Part shown: positions 47,063-59,042 of the stretch, in pieces
How the letters are laid out: every line of letters begins with the position of its first letter
Numbering within the stretch: the stretch's first letter is position 1
Source: Bombardia bombarda
Taxonomy: Eukaryota; Ascomycota; Sordariomycetes; Sordariales; Lasiosphaeriaceae
Length of the DNA: 64,000 bases
Assembly: GCA_030512295.1 (NCBI GenBank)
Contig: JAULSR010000001.1
Location: 8,021,001-8,085,000, forward strand
Direction of reading: 5' to 3'
Notes under the pieces: model-generated
What the model saw: the letters and a program-made list of their open reading frames with translations, nothing else
Databases searched by the model: none
What the model was told of the DNA's origin: nothing
Program-made: the position numbers and the translations under genes

Positions 47063-49736
47063 TTTGTAGATACAACAATCAAGTCAAGTTAAGGCGTAGG
47101 ATTGATTGCCTGCAGCTACTTGTCATAGGCAAGAAGAGGACCTGGCTGCGGATTTTGGCTGGTCGGTCGTGGATGGAGGGTCTCCCGGGATGAAGTTCCG
47201 GATTGCCTAGGCAAGGTTGGATTGGTGACCAGCTGGTCTCCAAATCGAATGGAAGTTTAAAGGTTGCTGTTGTGTTCTGTATAGGTGGGTGGGATGGACC
47301 AATTAGTCAAGGAGCGCCACGTCCGAGAAAGACGGGGAAGTTAGTGGAGGCTGCAGGTGCAAGTCCTCATGTTTGACGACTGTCTTCACACTGGAAAAAT
47401 TAAATGGATACAGGTGCAATACGAGAAATAGAAAGGCAAGCTGGAGTGAATAGAAATGACAGCACCACGAAGGCTTCCGCGATCATGGAAAGGAGGTCCA
47501 GCTCACATATGCGGAATGGGGGATTGATGAGCGACTGGGTCTCCCTCGTGCCGCGTCGCCGGGCGGGGACCAAAGACCGGGTCGAGATTGGTGCGTAACA
47601 GACATGATCCACAAAATACTTTACAGTGGCACGTTCGACATTCTTTGCAGCTGACTGACAGTCACCATGATACAATTATATTTAGTACATATTCCACATA
47701 TCGTCCTCTTTCATCGCTTTCATCTCTCTGAAAGGTCCATCACTCTTTCAGAGCATGCAGTTATCCTACAAAACATCAGCCAATATTGTCAGAATACTGA
47801 AATTGATCTAGAGCACAAAATAAATACGAGCCTGATGCTCTCTTTTCAGCTTCCAGGTTGTTACGAGAGTTCAATGTTAGTTCGATTTGGGCGACGGGTT
47901 TGGGGGCCAGCTGTGCATGCTTTCCCTAGCCAGGTTAGCTCCAAAGTCCCCGAATCGGTAAGGGACCAAAAATGCAGATCATCCTTGTCCTGGAATCTGC
48001 TGAATCTGTCCCACGGAATGATTGCTCGAGAGTTTCAGATTTCTTCCCTTGGGGATCTCTAACCACAGTGCCGCGATCCCACTAGATGTATACCTTAGCA
48101 AGTAGTGTCGACTCAAGCCATTCAGAACTCGACTCAGGGCATAATTCACGCGGCGGGAGCGCTACGCGTCTCAGTTACAGACCGTCTTATTTGTAAAAAT
48201 GAGGAGAGCCAAGCCGAGTACTGGTTAGATTTAAGTAAATCCGCCTTGAAGCTAAGATATGCGATCTGTTGTTTTGTTTCATACACAACACAGACGGTCA
48301 ACTTTATGACAGGTTTCCTTCCTTCCGCCTGCAGTCAGTCTTTACCCAGGGCTTCTACCTTTCTCGGGCCGTTCCAAAGCACTGGGTCGCCTCACCACAC
48401 ATGCTGCATCTCCACACGGACGGAACCAACAGGCGGCCGCGCCACTGTAGTGTAAGCTTGTCAGCAGAGGGCGCTGTGCCTTTTATGTGTGCGTTGTTTC
48501 GCTCAAGATTAAAATGGGGATTTTCCTCATGCACGGCAAACGTTGGTGGAATGGGAAAAGGCCAAAAATGGAATGCCACCGCAGTATATCCAAGGCAGAG
48601 CTTGCTAGAATGAGGGAGTGACCGTAACCCACAGAGAACGTGTATCGAAGTTCATAACATGTTTAGGGTATTGTAGCTCGTTTTACACAGTACATCTCTC
48701 GTGAGGATATTCAGAACATGTAACCAGTCAATCATCTCATCGTCTCCCTCCAATTGGCGACACGTGGGATGAGGGAATCGCAAGTTCAACAGGGACTGGA
48801 GGCTCGTGCACTACCTAACCGGATGGAAACTGGTAGGTTTTGGTACCTAAGCCGCCCTTGACAGCAGCGCAGCATAACATCCGCCCCTTACAGCCGATTC
48901 GCCCATCGGATAATCCAGCACATCCCACTCTTATTCCGCCGCTAGGTCGAAATGGATGCAAATAGGTCTGGTTAGGTCATCCAATTGGCGCACTAGTCCA
49001 CACGTCGTCCAGAGTCGACACCACCTCATCGACGACTTGACCTTGACCTTGGCCTTGACCTTGGCCTTGACCTTTGCGACATCGCATATCATTTACATCT
49101 TCACTTTTCGATTTTGCTGTCGCCCACATATATTATCTGCGGCGCACGTGCCGCCCCTTAACCTGCTTCCCGCTCCCGAGAGCTTGCTCGTCTGCCCCCA
49201 CCTTCCTTTGCGCCCGCGCTCTGCGTTTTGGCAGGTCTTTTGTGCTACTGGCCGTCACATCTTCCAGAGTTGCAGCCCAATCGCCCGAGCTACTCACCCC
49301 AGCATCATGATACTTGATCGGATCGACCGCATCATCGTCCTTACCGCCCACGCTGTGAGTCTAGCTAGAGCTTCAGTCCTCCAGCCGCCCAGCCAGCCTT
49401 TCCTTCCCCTGCCTAAAATTTCCTCGCGCCGCCCATCAGCTATACACCTCACCACAATTACCGCCCCTCCAAAAACAGTATTCCCTACAGCAGATATTAT
49501 GTGTATGAGCGTGCCATACGGTCCTACTCCCACTAAGTGGCTCGGGTGCAGCTGATTGTTTTTGGGAGCTCTTTCCATCCTGCCACACAATTGTCACTCA
49601 CCTCCTCTTACCATCTCTGCCCATCACTTCTATCTCATTTGGCCAGCGCCTCCAGGGAAACTTTTGCATCTAACAAGCCCCCTTACAGTGATTTTCTGCA
49701 ACGGCATACTCGATATCATCAGCACAAACCGTCGCC
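47063..49736. other. Divergent intergenic region, 2.7 kb
   Basis: Lies between the GT15 gene and PAT1. No supported gene was found; ORFs at 47667-48062 and 48956-49555 lack protein character. A 12-base repeat lies at 49037-49074. A strong donor-like GTGAGT at 49353 and CTTACAG at 49682-49688 could frame a PAT1 5' UTR intron, but this is not proven. Confidence 0.5.
49037..49074 (+). repeat. 12-bp tandem repeat (GACCTTGGCCTT)
   Basis: About three near-perfect copies of GACCTTGGCCTT, with a shorter GACCTT copy at each end, lie about 660-700 bases upstream of PAT1. Confidence 0.75.
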
Positions 49737-52425
49737 ATGTCATTTTTCGGCTTCGATACGCCTCGCCACAATCCTGCAGCTACTGGCTTTTCGCAAGTGC
49801 ACAACCCCTTCGCTGGTCTCTCCGGGCAGGATAACGAAGGCGAGGCCCTCGAGTTTGAGGATACGTACGATGGGCTGGGCGATCAGTTGGAGGAGACCAA
49901 TGACGCCTTCAATGACGACACATTTGGCGATGATAGTGCGGCGGTGAAAGGCCCCGTCGGCAAAGATTTTGACTTCTTTGGCCAGACTGCCAAGGTCTCC
50001 AATGCTATCGAGGAAGAACATGTCCGCTTTCAGCGCCAGGTGCCGACCGCAAGAGTCGCGCAATCAGCTGCGCGGGTAGCCCAGCAGCCGTTCTCGCAGA
50101 CTGTTCCTGCGGCCGCGTCCTACAACTATCCCACGCAGTCAGTCTCGAAGCCTGCGAGATCTGGCTATGAGAAATATAGCCAGGAACCTGTCGAGGAGCT
50201 CCAGGTTGATGCCGCTCTTTGGGGCGTCGCTCCGAAAAAACACACAGCCCCGGCTCCGGCTCCGGCTCCGACGGCTGTCCCGGCCCCGACCCAGACAGTC
50301 TTCTATGCTGCTGCACCGTCCTCTGCTCCTGCGGGTCGAAAGATTCTCAGCCTCGAAGAGGTTGAGGCCCAAATGCGCGCCCAGGCAAAACGGCCTCTTC
50401 ATCAAGCTGCCTCTTCTCCGGCTCCTCCTCAGCCTCAAGTACAGCTCCACCAGGCACACCCGCAGATGCATTATGAGCAATCATATCAGTACGCACACCC
50501 GGTTCAGCCTCAAGTCAACGCCCAAGCCGATGATCTGCGACCCAAGGAACATTCTTATCACCTTGGACAGACTCAACCTCAACCTGTGTATCCCGCACAG
50601 ACCCAACCTGTGATGATTCTCCAGAGACCGCAATCGAAACATGCGCCGAGTCCCCAGCCTCCGATTCAACACTCTGTTCACCAGCGTCAACAATCAGCTA
50701 CTCCTGCTCAGCCTACACAAATCTTGCAAAATCCCAACCGTCTTTCTGGAGACGCGGCAAAACTTGGCATCCCTTCGCACCCTACTCCGCCTACGCAGAT
50801 TAACCCTCCAACGCATCCTGTCCACAGACAACAAGATTCATTCCACATGCATCCGTCCCAAATGATGGTTCATCCGTCGCTGCTCGGCCAGTTTTCTGAG
50901 GAGGACAAGGTTGCGTATTTGGATCAAGAGGCTAAGCGTGCGAAGCGAAACCATAAGATATACCAAATGTCACGCGATAATGGTATCATGACGCCGCAAG
51001 ACAAGAACTTCATTACTCGTATTCAACTTCAGCAGCTTGTTGCTGCTACTGGCAACCCCAACGAACATGGAACGGACGAAGCCTTCGCTGAGGACTTCTA
51101 CTATCAGGTTCACAATCAGATTCAGGGCGGCCACCGTCAGCACCCTAGCCAGCCCTTGAACAACTTTGCTCAAACCTACCTTTTCCAAACGGGCAGTCGA
51201 CAAGGGGGGCTTCGACGCCAGCATCGTGGGCCTGAGAATCACATGCAACGGATGGAGCAACAAGTCCAGCGTGCTGTAGAGGCCGCCAAGAATAAGCCCA
51301 AGAACAAGCAGTTGGTTATTGAGGGTAGCTTGGGCAAGATTTCGTTCAGCAACGCAAAGACACCCAAGCCTCTGTTGAATATAAAGCGCAATGATAGCGC
51401 CAGCGAGGCCAATCGTCCCGGCAGCGCACATAGGACTCACACCCTTAACGGCAGAGACAGGAAAAGTGAGCTGCGATCCATTGAGCTAGTGTACACCACC
51501 CTCATGAAGATGGAGGACCATGATCGCATTATGCCTCCCCGTCCGGCGAATGACATCGATACCAAGGCCATCCACGACTTTATTGCGTGGAATAACGAGG
51601 CCCAGGCTCTGAACCAGCAGCTATGGAAGGCCCTGCGCGTCCATGACCGTCCTGACAGCAACAATGTTCACCCTTTTATCGCGCTTCTTTCATACAGCAA
51701 GGGGATGAAGGCTATGCAACGCATCTTCCGGCGCACCTCCCAGGAGCAACGCATCACAATTCTTACGTTGATTGTGGTAAACTTTGATACCCTGGATGTT
51801 GTGCGGAATGCCCAAGCCACCACCGGTGAAATGCAGCTGAATGCTGCTATGCGCGAGAATGTGGAACTTTTCTCGGCCTCGGTCATGTCGACTCTATTCA
51901 ACATTATGAATGAGCTCGAGCTTAATCTTGTGGCTGGAGTGCTCGGCCTGGTCTGCAGTCGCAATGTGGACGTCATCGCAAAGAGCAGAATCGGAGTGGC
52001 CATGCTCACTATGATTCTGAGCCGTGCTGAAATAATCAAGCAGAGCAGCGGTGGTACTGCGGATGCCTGGCACTCATGGTAGGTTTCTTCTCTTCATCTG
52101 TGTCCAGTTTGAGCCTATTTACTGACAGGTATTTAGGGACGCCACCTACATGCAATTCTTTAACCTTCTTGAACCCACCCTTCCCCATGTCTTCCCGGGC
52201 ACCGTCAACTCGGGCGATGACATCTACGTATGGCAGTTTCTTGCCGCCATCGGCATCGAGGCCAGCCCAGACCAGCAGTCGCGCCTGGTGCTTGCCGTCA
52301 AGGACCGTGTCATGGATACGGTTACTCTTGCCAAGACGCTTCCTCAAGACTTGGCTACTCCACGCTTGCAAAACGTCAACCTGTTTATGCGTTCGATTGG
52401 TTTGGATGTTGAGCTTCTTCAGTGA
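49737..52425 (+). CDS. PAT1: mRNA decapping activator Pat1
   Basis: Exons 49737-52078 and 52137-52425 (GTAGGT donor, ATTTAG acceptor) give 876 aa. The N-terminus has MSFFGFDTP and an acidic FEDTYDGLGD/LEETNDAFND block, as in fungal Pat1, where it binds the Dhh1 helicase. A long Pro/Gln-rich middle (about 100-400) follows. The conserved core begins near 385 (GQFSEEDKVAYLDQEAKRAKRNHKI) and includes DKNFITRIQLQQLV, EDFYYQVHNQI and QLVIEGSLGKISFSNAKTP. The helical C-terminal domain (about 570-876) is the Lsm1-7/Dcp2-binding part in relatives. Pat1 activates decapping of deadenylated mRNA in P-bodies. The frame and termini are intact. Confidence 0.95.
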
Positions 52426-53342
52426 AGAGCTTTTTATGACTGTCTGATATACCTGGTTTCTAGATGATGAAGGCCCATACTACACTGCCCAAAGCGCGGA
52501 AGGGTGTAAGGAGGGTCGGGGCGCAAAGAAGCAAGTATAAAAGATGGAGCTATGGGCTTTGAAGGGAGAGCTAGGTGAGGGGAAATTTCTGTTGCGTTGT
52601 TGCGCGTTGTTTTTAGCAGAAAGGCGGGTTTGTTGTGCAAGCTGGTGAAGGGTCTTTGAAGAAGCCCTTGAACATATACACACTACTCGGTTGGAGTAGC
52701 GAGACCTATGACAAAATTCTTATATAGGGAATGGCTTCATTGTGATTATCTTGGGCAACTAATACCTGGCGATCTTTTATTTTTATCAAGACGTATCTTT
52801 GACTGGGTTAGTTAGTCAATTATTCTTTCTTTTACATGACATGGAAGCCAAAAGCAAACGCCCTTTGTATCAATGATGGAAACGAGTTGGGAGGTCGGCG
52901 ACTCACGGATCAGTAAAATCCGATTACTTATCCTCTGTTCATGAATATGTTCAACTGTAGATTAGGATGTCTACGCAGGTACATAAAGGCATTTCGAGGA
53001 CTGTCAATGAAAGTTATGCATGCATGCAAAGAATCCTCTAGAGGAAACGGCCGATGCTGTTGATTCTCGTATTCTCCATGTTTTGTGGTATCGTCTGTCG
53101 CTACCTGACACCGCTAGAGTACCTCTACAAGTGCTAAGAATGCCTACCCTCTCCCAACTTTGCCTCACTGCCTAACTCCAGAGTACATACAGCAAAGTCT
53201 GCTCACACCAACCCTGACTATGCCTGTGTCTCGCATTCTGCACGTATGCACCAAAAGCCTCTCTCGTCTTTCACTCTGATTCTCTTTGAGATAAAGTAAA
53301 CGCTATTAAGAACGCGGTGAGGCCATCTTCTTCCTGGAAGAA
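52426..53342. other. Convergent intergenic region
   Basis: Holds the 3' regions of PAT1 and the Pol III subunit gene. No other feature was seen. Confidence 0.55.
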
Positions 53343-54694
53343 CTACTCCAAATCCATGGCGTCCGAAGCACCAGCAGCCCCCCTCGTGGTCCTCGTCGCC
53401 GCCGGTCTACTAGACCGCTGTGTCTCACTCTTAATGGCCGTGGCTTTACTCTTACCCTTGGGGTCTGCCTTGCTCGGGACAACACTCTGATTCATCGGGT
53501 TCTGCTGCTGACGTTGTGCCCCCGGCTGGGTCAAGGCCTCCTCGCCGGGCTTCGGGTCATCCTTCTTGATGCCGCTCACGGCGCGCAGCAGCTCGTCGCC
53601 ACCCCAGCTTGTCTTGAGCCGGGGGACTCTGTCAACCAGGTCGGGCGCCCCACTGTCGTCGTTGTCTTCGACGCCGTCTGCTGCTGCTGCTGCGAGCTCC
53701 TTGCCCTTATCATCACCATCGTGTTTTGTTGCTGCGGTGGCGGCGCCGGCAGCTGAGCGGAGGAAGAGGCACTCGTTATATGCGCCCCATGCGTCGGCGG
53801 ACTCGTCCTGCACCCACTGCATGCGCTGCCAGGACTCGCTCTGGACGGCGCGCAGCCGGTCGGCTATTGTCTCGGTCGAGACGCCGTCCTCGTCCATGGC
53901 GGCCTTGAGGGTCATGTGGATGGCGCGGCCGGCGGATTTGTCTGCTGCGCTGCCGGCAGCGGGACCGCCGGCTGCTGGGCGGGAGAGGCGCTCCTGCTCG
54001 GTGGCTGCGTCGAGGTGGTGGGGGACGGGGCGGAGGTGGACGATGGAGGAGACGGGCGTCAGGTGCAGGTTTTCTGGGGGGGAAGAGGTTGTTAGTAGGA
54101 GTTCTCTTCTGGGGTTGCTTAGAATTGGCAGTGAATTGGTTACTCACTGCCTTTGAAGACGCCAACCATGTGGTTTGTGTTTACCTCCTCTGCGCTCTCG
54201 CCGCCGCCGAGCGTCTGTGTCCTAAGCACCTTGCCTTGTCGTGTGGCTTCAACCCAGCTAAGCTGTCCATTGCCCCTATCATCATCGCCTCCTCCTCCGA
54301 TGCCACCGCCGCCGGCGCCGCCCCTTCGGCCGCCGCCACGCACTGGGGGAGCTCCAACACCAAATCCACCTGCCAGACCCAAGCTGCCGCCCCTTTTCGT
54401 CTCCATCGACTTGGTCAGGGCAGTGCCCCACGCGACGCCCTTGCCACGGTCGTAGGAATTCCCGACATCGACTGGGACGTCAACCTCGTACATGCCTGTT
54501 TTAGGCTTGATGCGCAGCTCTCTGATGCGCGGGACGCGGATGTGCGCCGGGTCTTGCGACGTCTTGTTGACAATCTCGAGGACGACGAGCTTGCGGTGTT
54601 TGGGAAGCTCTGGCTTGATGAAGACTGAGTAGGACGCGACGATGGGATCATCGCCTTCTTCGGACACCTCCCGTGGAGGGTTTGGCGATGCCAT
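53343..54694 (-). CDS. RNA polymerase III subunit RPC5/Rpc37-like
   Basis: Exons 54694-54148 and 54073-53343 give 425 aa. The N-terminal part shows the RPC5 (Sin-like) pattern: DDPIVASYSVFIKPEL, KLVVLEIVN, then YEVDVPVD and YDRGKGVAWG. A Gly-rich insert (about 110-150) is followed by QLSWVEATRQGKVLRTQTLGG and HMVGVFKGKNLHLTPVSSIVHLRP, the usual C-terminal half of the dimerisation domain. The last 200 residues are low-complexity Ala/Asp/Lys-rich, longer than in yeast Rpc37 (about 280 aa in total). Rpc37 pairs with Rpc53 and acts in Pol III initiation and termination. The intron splits the conserved domain just before HLTPV. Confidence 0.85.
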
Positions 54695-56736
54695 TTTGAG
54701 AAGGGTGTGTGTTCGCTTTCTTTGGCAGTCGTGACGCTGTGAGTCGTCGATTGATTGCCTGGCGACTTTGCCAATTGATGTTTTAGCTGGAATAGGTACT
54801 GTTTATATAGGTAATGAGGATTTTTAACGTTCAAATGAGTTATCAAGTGTATCCGCAAAGCTTCTCGTCTCTCTTTAAGTTGCTTTGCTTCCATTGGCAG
54901 CCCCGCCAGTCAGTACAGTTCGGCCCAGCTCAGCTGGGATTTTTATTTCTGGAGGTAGGGGACGCGGATGCCTGCAACCCCGCAATCTGTTCAGGGTTGG
55001 CGACGAGCCCACCTGAAGATGTTCTGGGGCTGCCGCTAACACCACTTCGTAGCGGCTGCCGTGTAACCCACTGTTATTCAGGTACGGGATGCCTACCTAG
55101 GCATCTGCAGATCATCCACACTTGCACAGTGCCTCCGATGGCTTTCTCTCCAACTCACATTGCAGTCATCACTCATCGCTCATCATTACCTTACCCACCC
55201 AGTCTCACAGTCTATTTTAATTTCATGCTGGACAGCATGAAATTTGACGACCTGCAAGTATCGATCAATGGCCCAAGTTACATGCCGTCTCCCGTCCCGA
55301 GTCCGACGGGCTTGGCGCATGGATGAGGCTTAATCGGTATCTCCATTCCCGAGATTGAGTTGAAATTCCAATCTTTGCCTTTACTTCCTAGGAAGGTACG
55401 AAATGTCAGTGCTGATTAGACAACAGGCCAAGCTCGATCATACCCACCGCCCTTTCTGTTGTCTAACATTCGCATTTCGGCTGGCCAAAAAGGGCAATGT
55501 CTTCATGACCTTAGCGCTTGCATTCTTCCGGTCGGCTGCTAACTACAACAGGTTGGCGGATATCGCGGATCGACTGCGACAGGCCATTGACAGGCCATGA
55601 CAGGAGGATAGGCTCCAGGGGTTGTTCCCCAGCAAGCCCAGCAAGCCCAGCAAGCCGGTGCAATAGCAGGATAAGACGAATGATCCTTAAGATCCAAGAC
55701 TAAGACACCCGGGTACCCGTATTAGTCAGGCAGATGCAACGACTCGAGATGCGATGGAAAAAGAAAGGAAAACCGGGCATCACTGCGTACACAGCATGTG
55801 CTATTGCCCAATTGTGACGTGCAACCATGGTGCCCGATGGTGCCGAGTCGTTGCTTACCAGGCAAGAACAAGTCTGTTCCTGCAGGAAGCGCCCGCTTGC
55901 TCCATGACCCGGGATGCTAGACTTATTGTACACACGCTCGGGCCGTCTTGTTTCGCTGCACGATGCTCGCCGACCGGATCTGATGCAACCTTTCGGGAGA
56001 GGAAAGGGCTGTTAGCGTCATACTGACTAGCTACCTAGGTAACTAACCACTCACATCCATCACGACTCGCCACTGTCATGCCACGCCAGTTGCAGAGTTC
56101 CTTCTCTGCGAGTCCGTCTCACAGTCGAGCCTCCAAGCCTCCACCAATCTCTCTTCTGTCTGGCTCGAGTCCCTAGTCATGAGGAGTCTCCGACCACGAG
56201 CCCCTGGTCAGCACCGACTGACCAAGCACGCGGGGCAAGGACGCAGTGCGGCGGCTCAGCAAAGTGACAGGACACTTTCCCTTCAAGCGAGCAGATTAGC
56301 GCCCCGGATGGCACCTCCGGACGCCACCAATCCCGGACACGATGGGTTGCACGGACGTGGTAGGAAACAGGACAAGGTCAGATCCAAGGGTTCATCAGCC
56401 GGGGAGGGACCATCTTGGTCGTGATTTGCGAACCAACAAACCTTTCCCCTGAGAAAGTCCAAAACTAAAGGACCAGCTTAGGCCAGCCCATTCTCTGAAA
56501 TACTTCTGGCCCACAAACGATGGCTTTCCTCGTCTTCTAGCTCGAGTTTTTGGGCCCTTCCCTAAGCTCTCGTGGTGGATAAGGCATTCATTTATTCTTC
56601 TATTCAACTTTCGCCCATTTACTGGCAACCGATTCTTGTGTGGCCACGCGACTCTGTACGAATATTCCTTGACCTTTGCCTACTTCACCTTCTTGGCACA
56701 AAAGACCCGGCCAGCCCATGCGGAGTCCGGCCCGGG
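54695..56736. other. Divergent intergenic region, 2 kb
   Basis: No supported gene. A triple AAGCCCAGC-type repeat lies at about 55630-55655. The ORF at 54814-55326 (170 codons) has no protein signature. Contains the promoters of the Pol III subunit gene and the rhodopsin-like gene. Confidence 0.5.
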
Positions 56737-58286
56737 ATGAACTCGACCACGTCCGGAGGGACCTCGAGCACCATCTCTGCATCCACTTCCGACTTAGATC
56801 ACGATGACGACGGTCCGAGGATGGTCGCCGCCGCCTTTGCAACATGGGCCATTGCCCTCATCTTCGTGTTGCTGAGACTCTACACGCGCGCATTCATCGC
56901 CCGTGTGCTCGGGCCTGCAGATTGGTGTATTAGCCTTGCTGTGGTTTGTTCAGACCTCTCGCTCTCGAGCATATTGGCGAGCCTTGCCTGACCATATCAC
57001 AGTTTACTTCAGCGGCATGCGCAGTTGCCTATCTTGGAGGTTAGCTATCACTCACTCCGCAGCACGGTCAATATCGATTAGACTCTTACAAAGACAAAAA
57101 CAGAAACCAGAAACGGTTTGGGCAGACATGTTTGGGATATCCGTAAAGACGAGTACCCGTTATTCATGAGGGTACCTATATGCTCCCTTCCCAGTGTTCC
57201 CTTGCCAGGCTACAAGATTCATACTCACTTACGGTCCTACAGTCATTTTGGTTCACCTTGCTATGGTACACGTTGTCGCTTGCACTTACCAAAATTTCGA
57301 TTTGTTTACTCTATCTCACCGTTTTCACCCTCGAGTGGGCGCAAAGGGCCTCGTACGCAGTTCTTACCGTTGTCGTCATCGTGAGCATATGGTCCAACGT
57401 TTCTGTACTCACCGCCTGTATCCCCTTACGTGCATACTGGGACAAAACAGTCGAGCCGACCTTCTGTCAACCTCAGAGCACGTGGTGGGGGGTCTCTGGG
57501 TAAGACTCATATTATAGGTCAATCAGAGAGTATCGGTGCTTTGACTGACATGGTTTATCTCTAGTTTGACCGTGGCTACTGATATTCTCATCTTTCTATT
57601 GCCAATTCCGGTCGTCCTACCTTTGAAACTGCCACGGCGGCAAAAGATAGTTGTGGTCGGGATATTCACAATCGGCGGCTTGTGAGTTGCATCCGACCCG
57701 ACAGGATGAAACACTACGTACTGACTTCATCACCAGTATCTGCATCATCTCCCTCGTACGCCTTGGCATCCTCATCCGCCAGCAGGTCTTGCCCGATCCG
57801 GACTTCACCCACAACAGCACTCCTCTTACCTACTGGACCGTTCTCGAGGTGAACGGGTCAATCGTCATTGCTTGCCTCATGACCCTGAAGCCACTCGTTA
57901 CCAAGTTCTACCCGGACCTGCTGAACCACCCTGACAGCGAGGACGAGCCCAGCGCTGCCTCCAACGACCCGCCGTTGACCATCGGTTCGAAGCCGTCCCG
58001 AAACCCCCTTACGCCGGCCCGTCGCGCATCATGGATCGAAGTCGCTGATCAGAACGGTATCGTCGATGTGATGCTGCAGGACATTGAGGCCCAGGGAGAG
58101 GCAAACTCATCACACCCAGAGCCCGGCGACACGACAATAGGGATTGCAAAGACAATAACAGACGACAAGGGAAATATAATCACAACCGAGATACGAGTTC
58201 CCGGCTCGTCCTTCAGTCATAACGATGGCGCCTCGGAACGCACCGAGGAGATTGGACCCGAAGTCACGGCACGGTCGATAGGCTAG
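56737..58286 (+). CDS. Rhodopsin-like / PTH11-type 7TM protein
   Basis: Six exons (56737-56943, 57003-57039, 57104-57171, 57243-57499, 57565-57681, 57737-58286) join in phase to 411 aa. A short Ser/Thr/Asp-rich N-terminus is followed by seven predicted helices: AAAFATWAIALIFVLLRLYT, WCISLAVVFTSAACAVAYLG, FWFTLLWYTLSLALTKISIC, YAVLTVVVIVSIWSNVSVL, LTVATDILIFLLPIPVVL, VVVGIFTIGGLFICIISLV and LEVNGSIVIACLMTLKPLV. Family marks are GLGRHVWDI after TM2, the TLSLALTKISICLLYL run, a QSTWWGVSG loop and LPIPVV. A polar tail of about 130 residues ends the protein. Such fungal proteins are thought to be receptor-like; no ligand is known here. Exon 2 is only 37 bases, so automated models may miss it. Confidence 0.85.
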
Positions 58287-59042
58287 CCGCGGTGAAAAGC
58301 AGAGCGCAGTGTAATTGTTTTTTTTTTTTTAGAAGCAGCATACGACGCGATACTCGTCATCATTCCCGGTAGCATTAGCGACGACAGTCGGGATAACATG
58401 GATAGGGACACAGGGAAGGCTTGGCGGATGGGGAAATGGATGGTTTCGGTAATATTCGGATGTTTTGAATAAAAGATGGCAGACATCAGGTATGTCTGCT
58501 TGGCGTTTTGGTCCCGAGCATCAATGGAAAAAGGATACGATAAAACACTGTAAGATGGGATCTATGCTGAGGAGATGGCCATGTTTCGGCTTTAATGCTG
58601 GTAATGGGATGGACGGGTATGGTACTGATTGATATATGGCGTATTTGTGAGGGAGCTGTTCTTGCCTAGGAAAGGCCAAGCTGTGAGTGCCAATACGTTC
58701 TTTCCATGCGCCTTAATTCAAGGCGTCAAAATGAAAAGAAAATATGACATGGAAAGGGCAACACCCGACGGTCGGAGCTCGCCTTGATCGGGCGGCAGCT
58801 TTCATCGCACTTGCCAGATTAGGTGTACTTGCCTGCACAGTTTCTTACTTAGTCTGCTAGGCTTAGATGACTAACTAGAGCAAGAGCAACCAAAGGCAGG
58901 TGTGGTTCAATGGTTGACCTGAAGCCCAGAATCCAAAGGCACATCACTTTCCCCCCATCATCCATCCCAGCACCCAGCACCCAGCATTCGCCAGCCCCAG
59001 ATTCACCGCGAGATCCACGAACATTCATAACCGACCATTGTT
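58287..59042. other. Intergenic, no gene seen
   Basis: Contains a T-run at about 58317-58330 after the 7TM gene and the upstream region of the SRR1-like relic. No other feature was seen. Confidence 0.5.

Noticed and set aside
48956..49555. 199-codon ORF upstream of PAT1
   Set aside because: Its start is built from the 12-base repeat, and there is no protein signature; likely promoter/5' UTR.
54814..55326. 170-codon ORF
   Set aside because: No recognisable features and no sign of conserved domain or splice structure.
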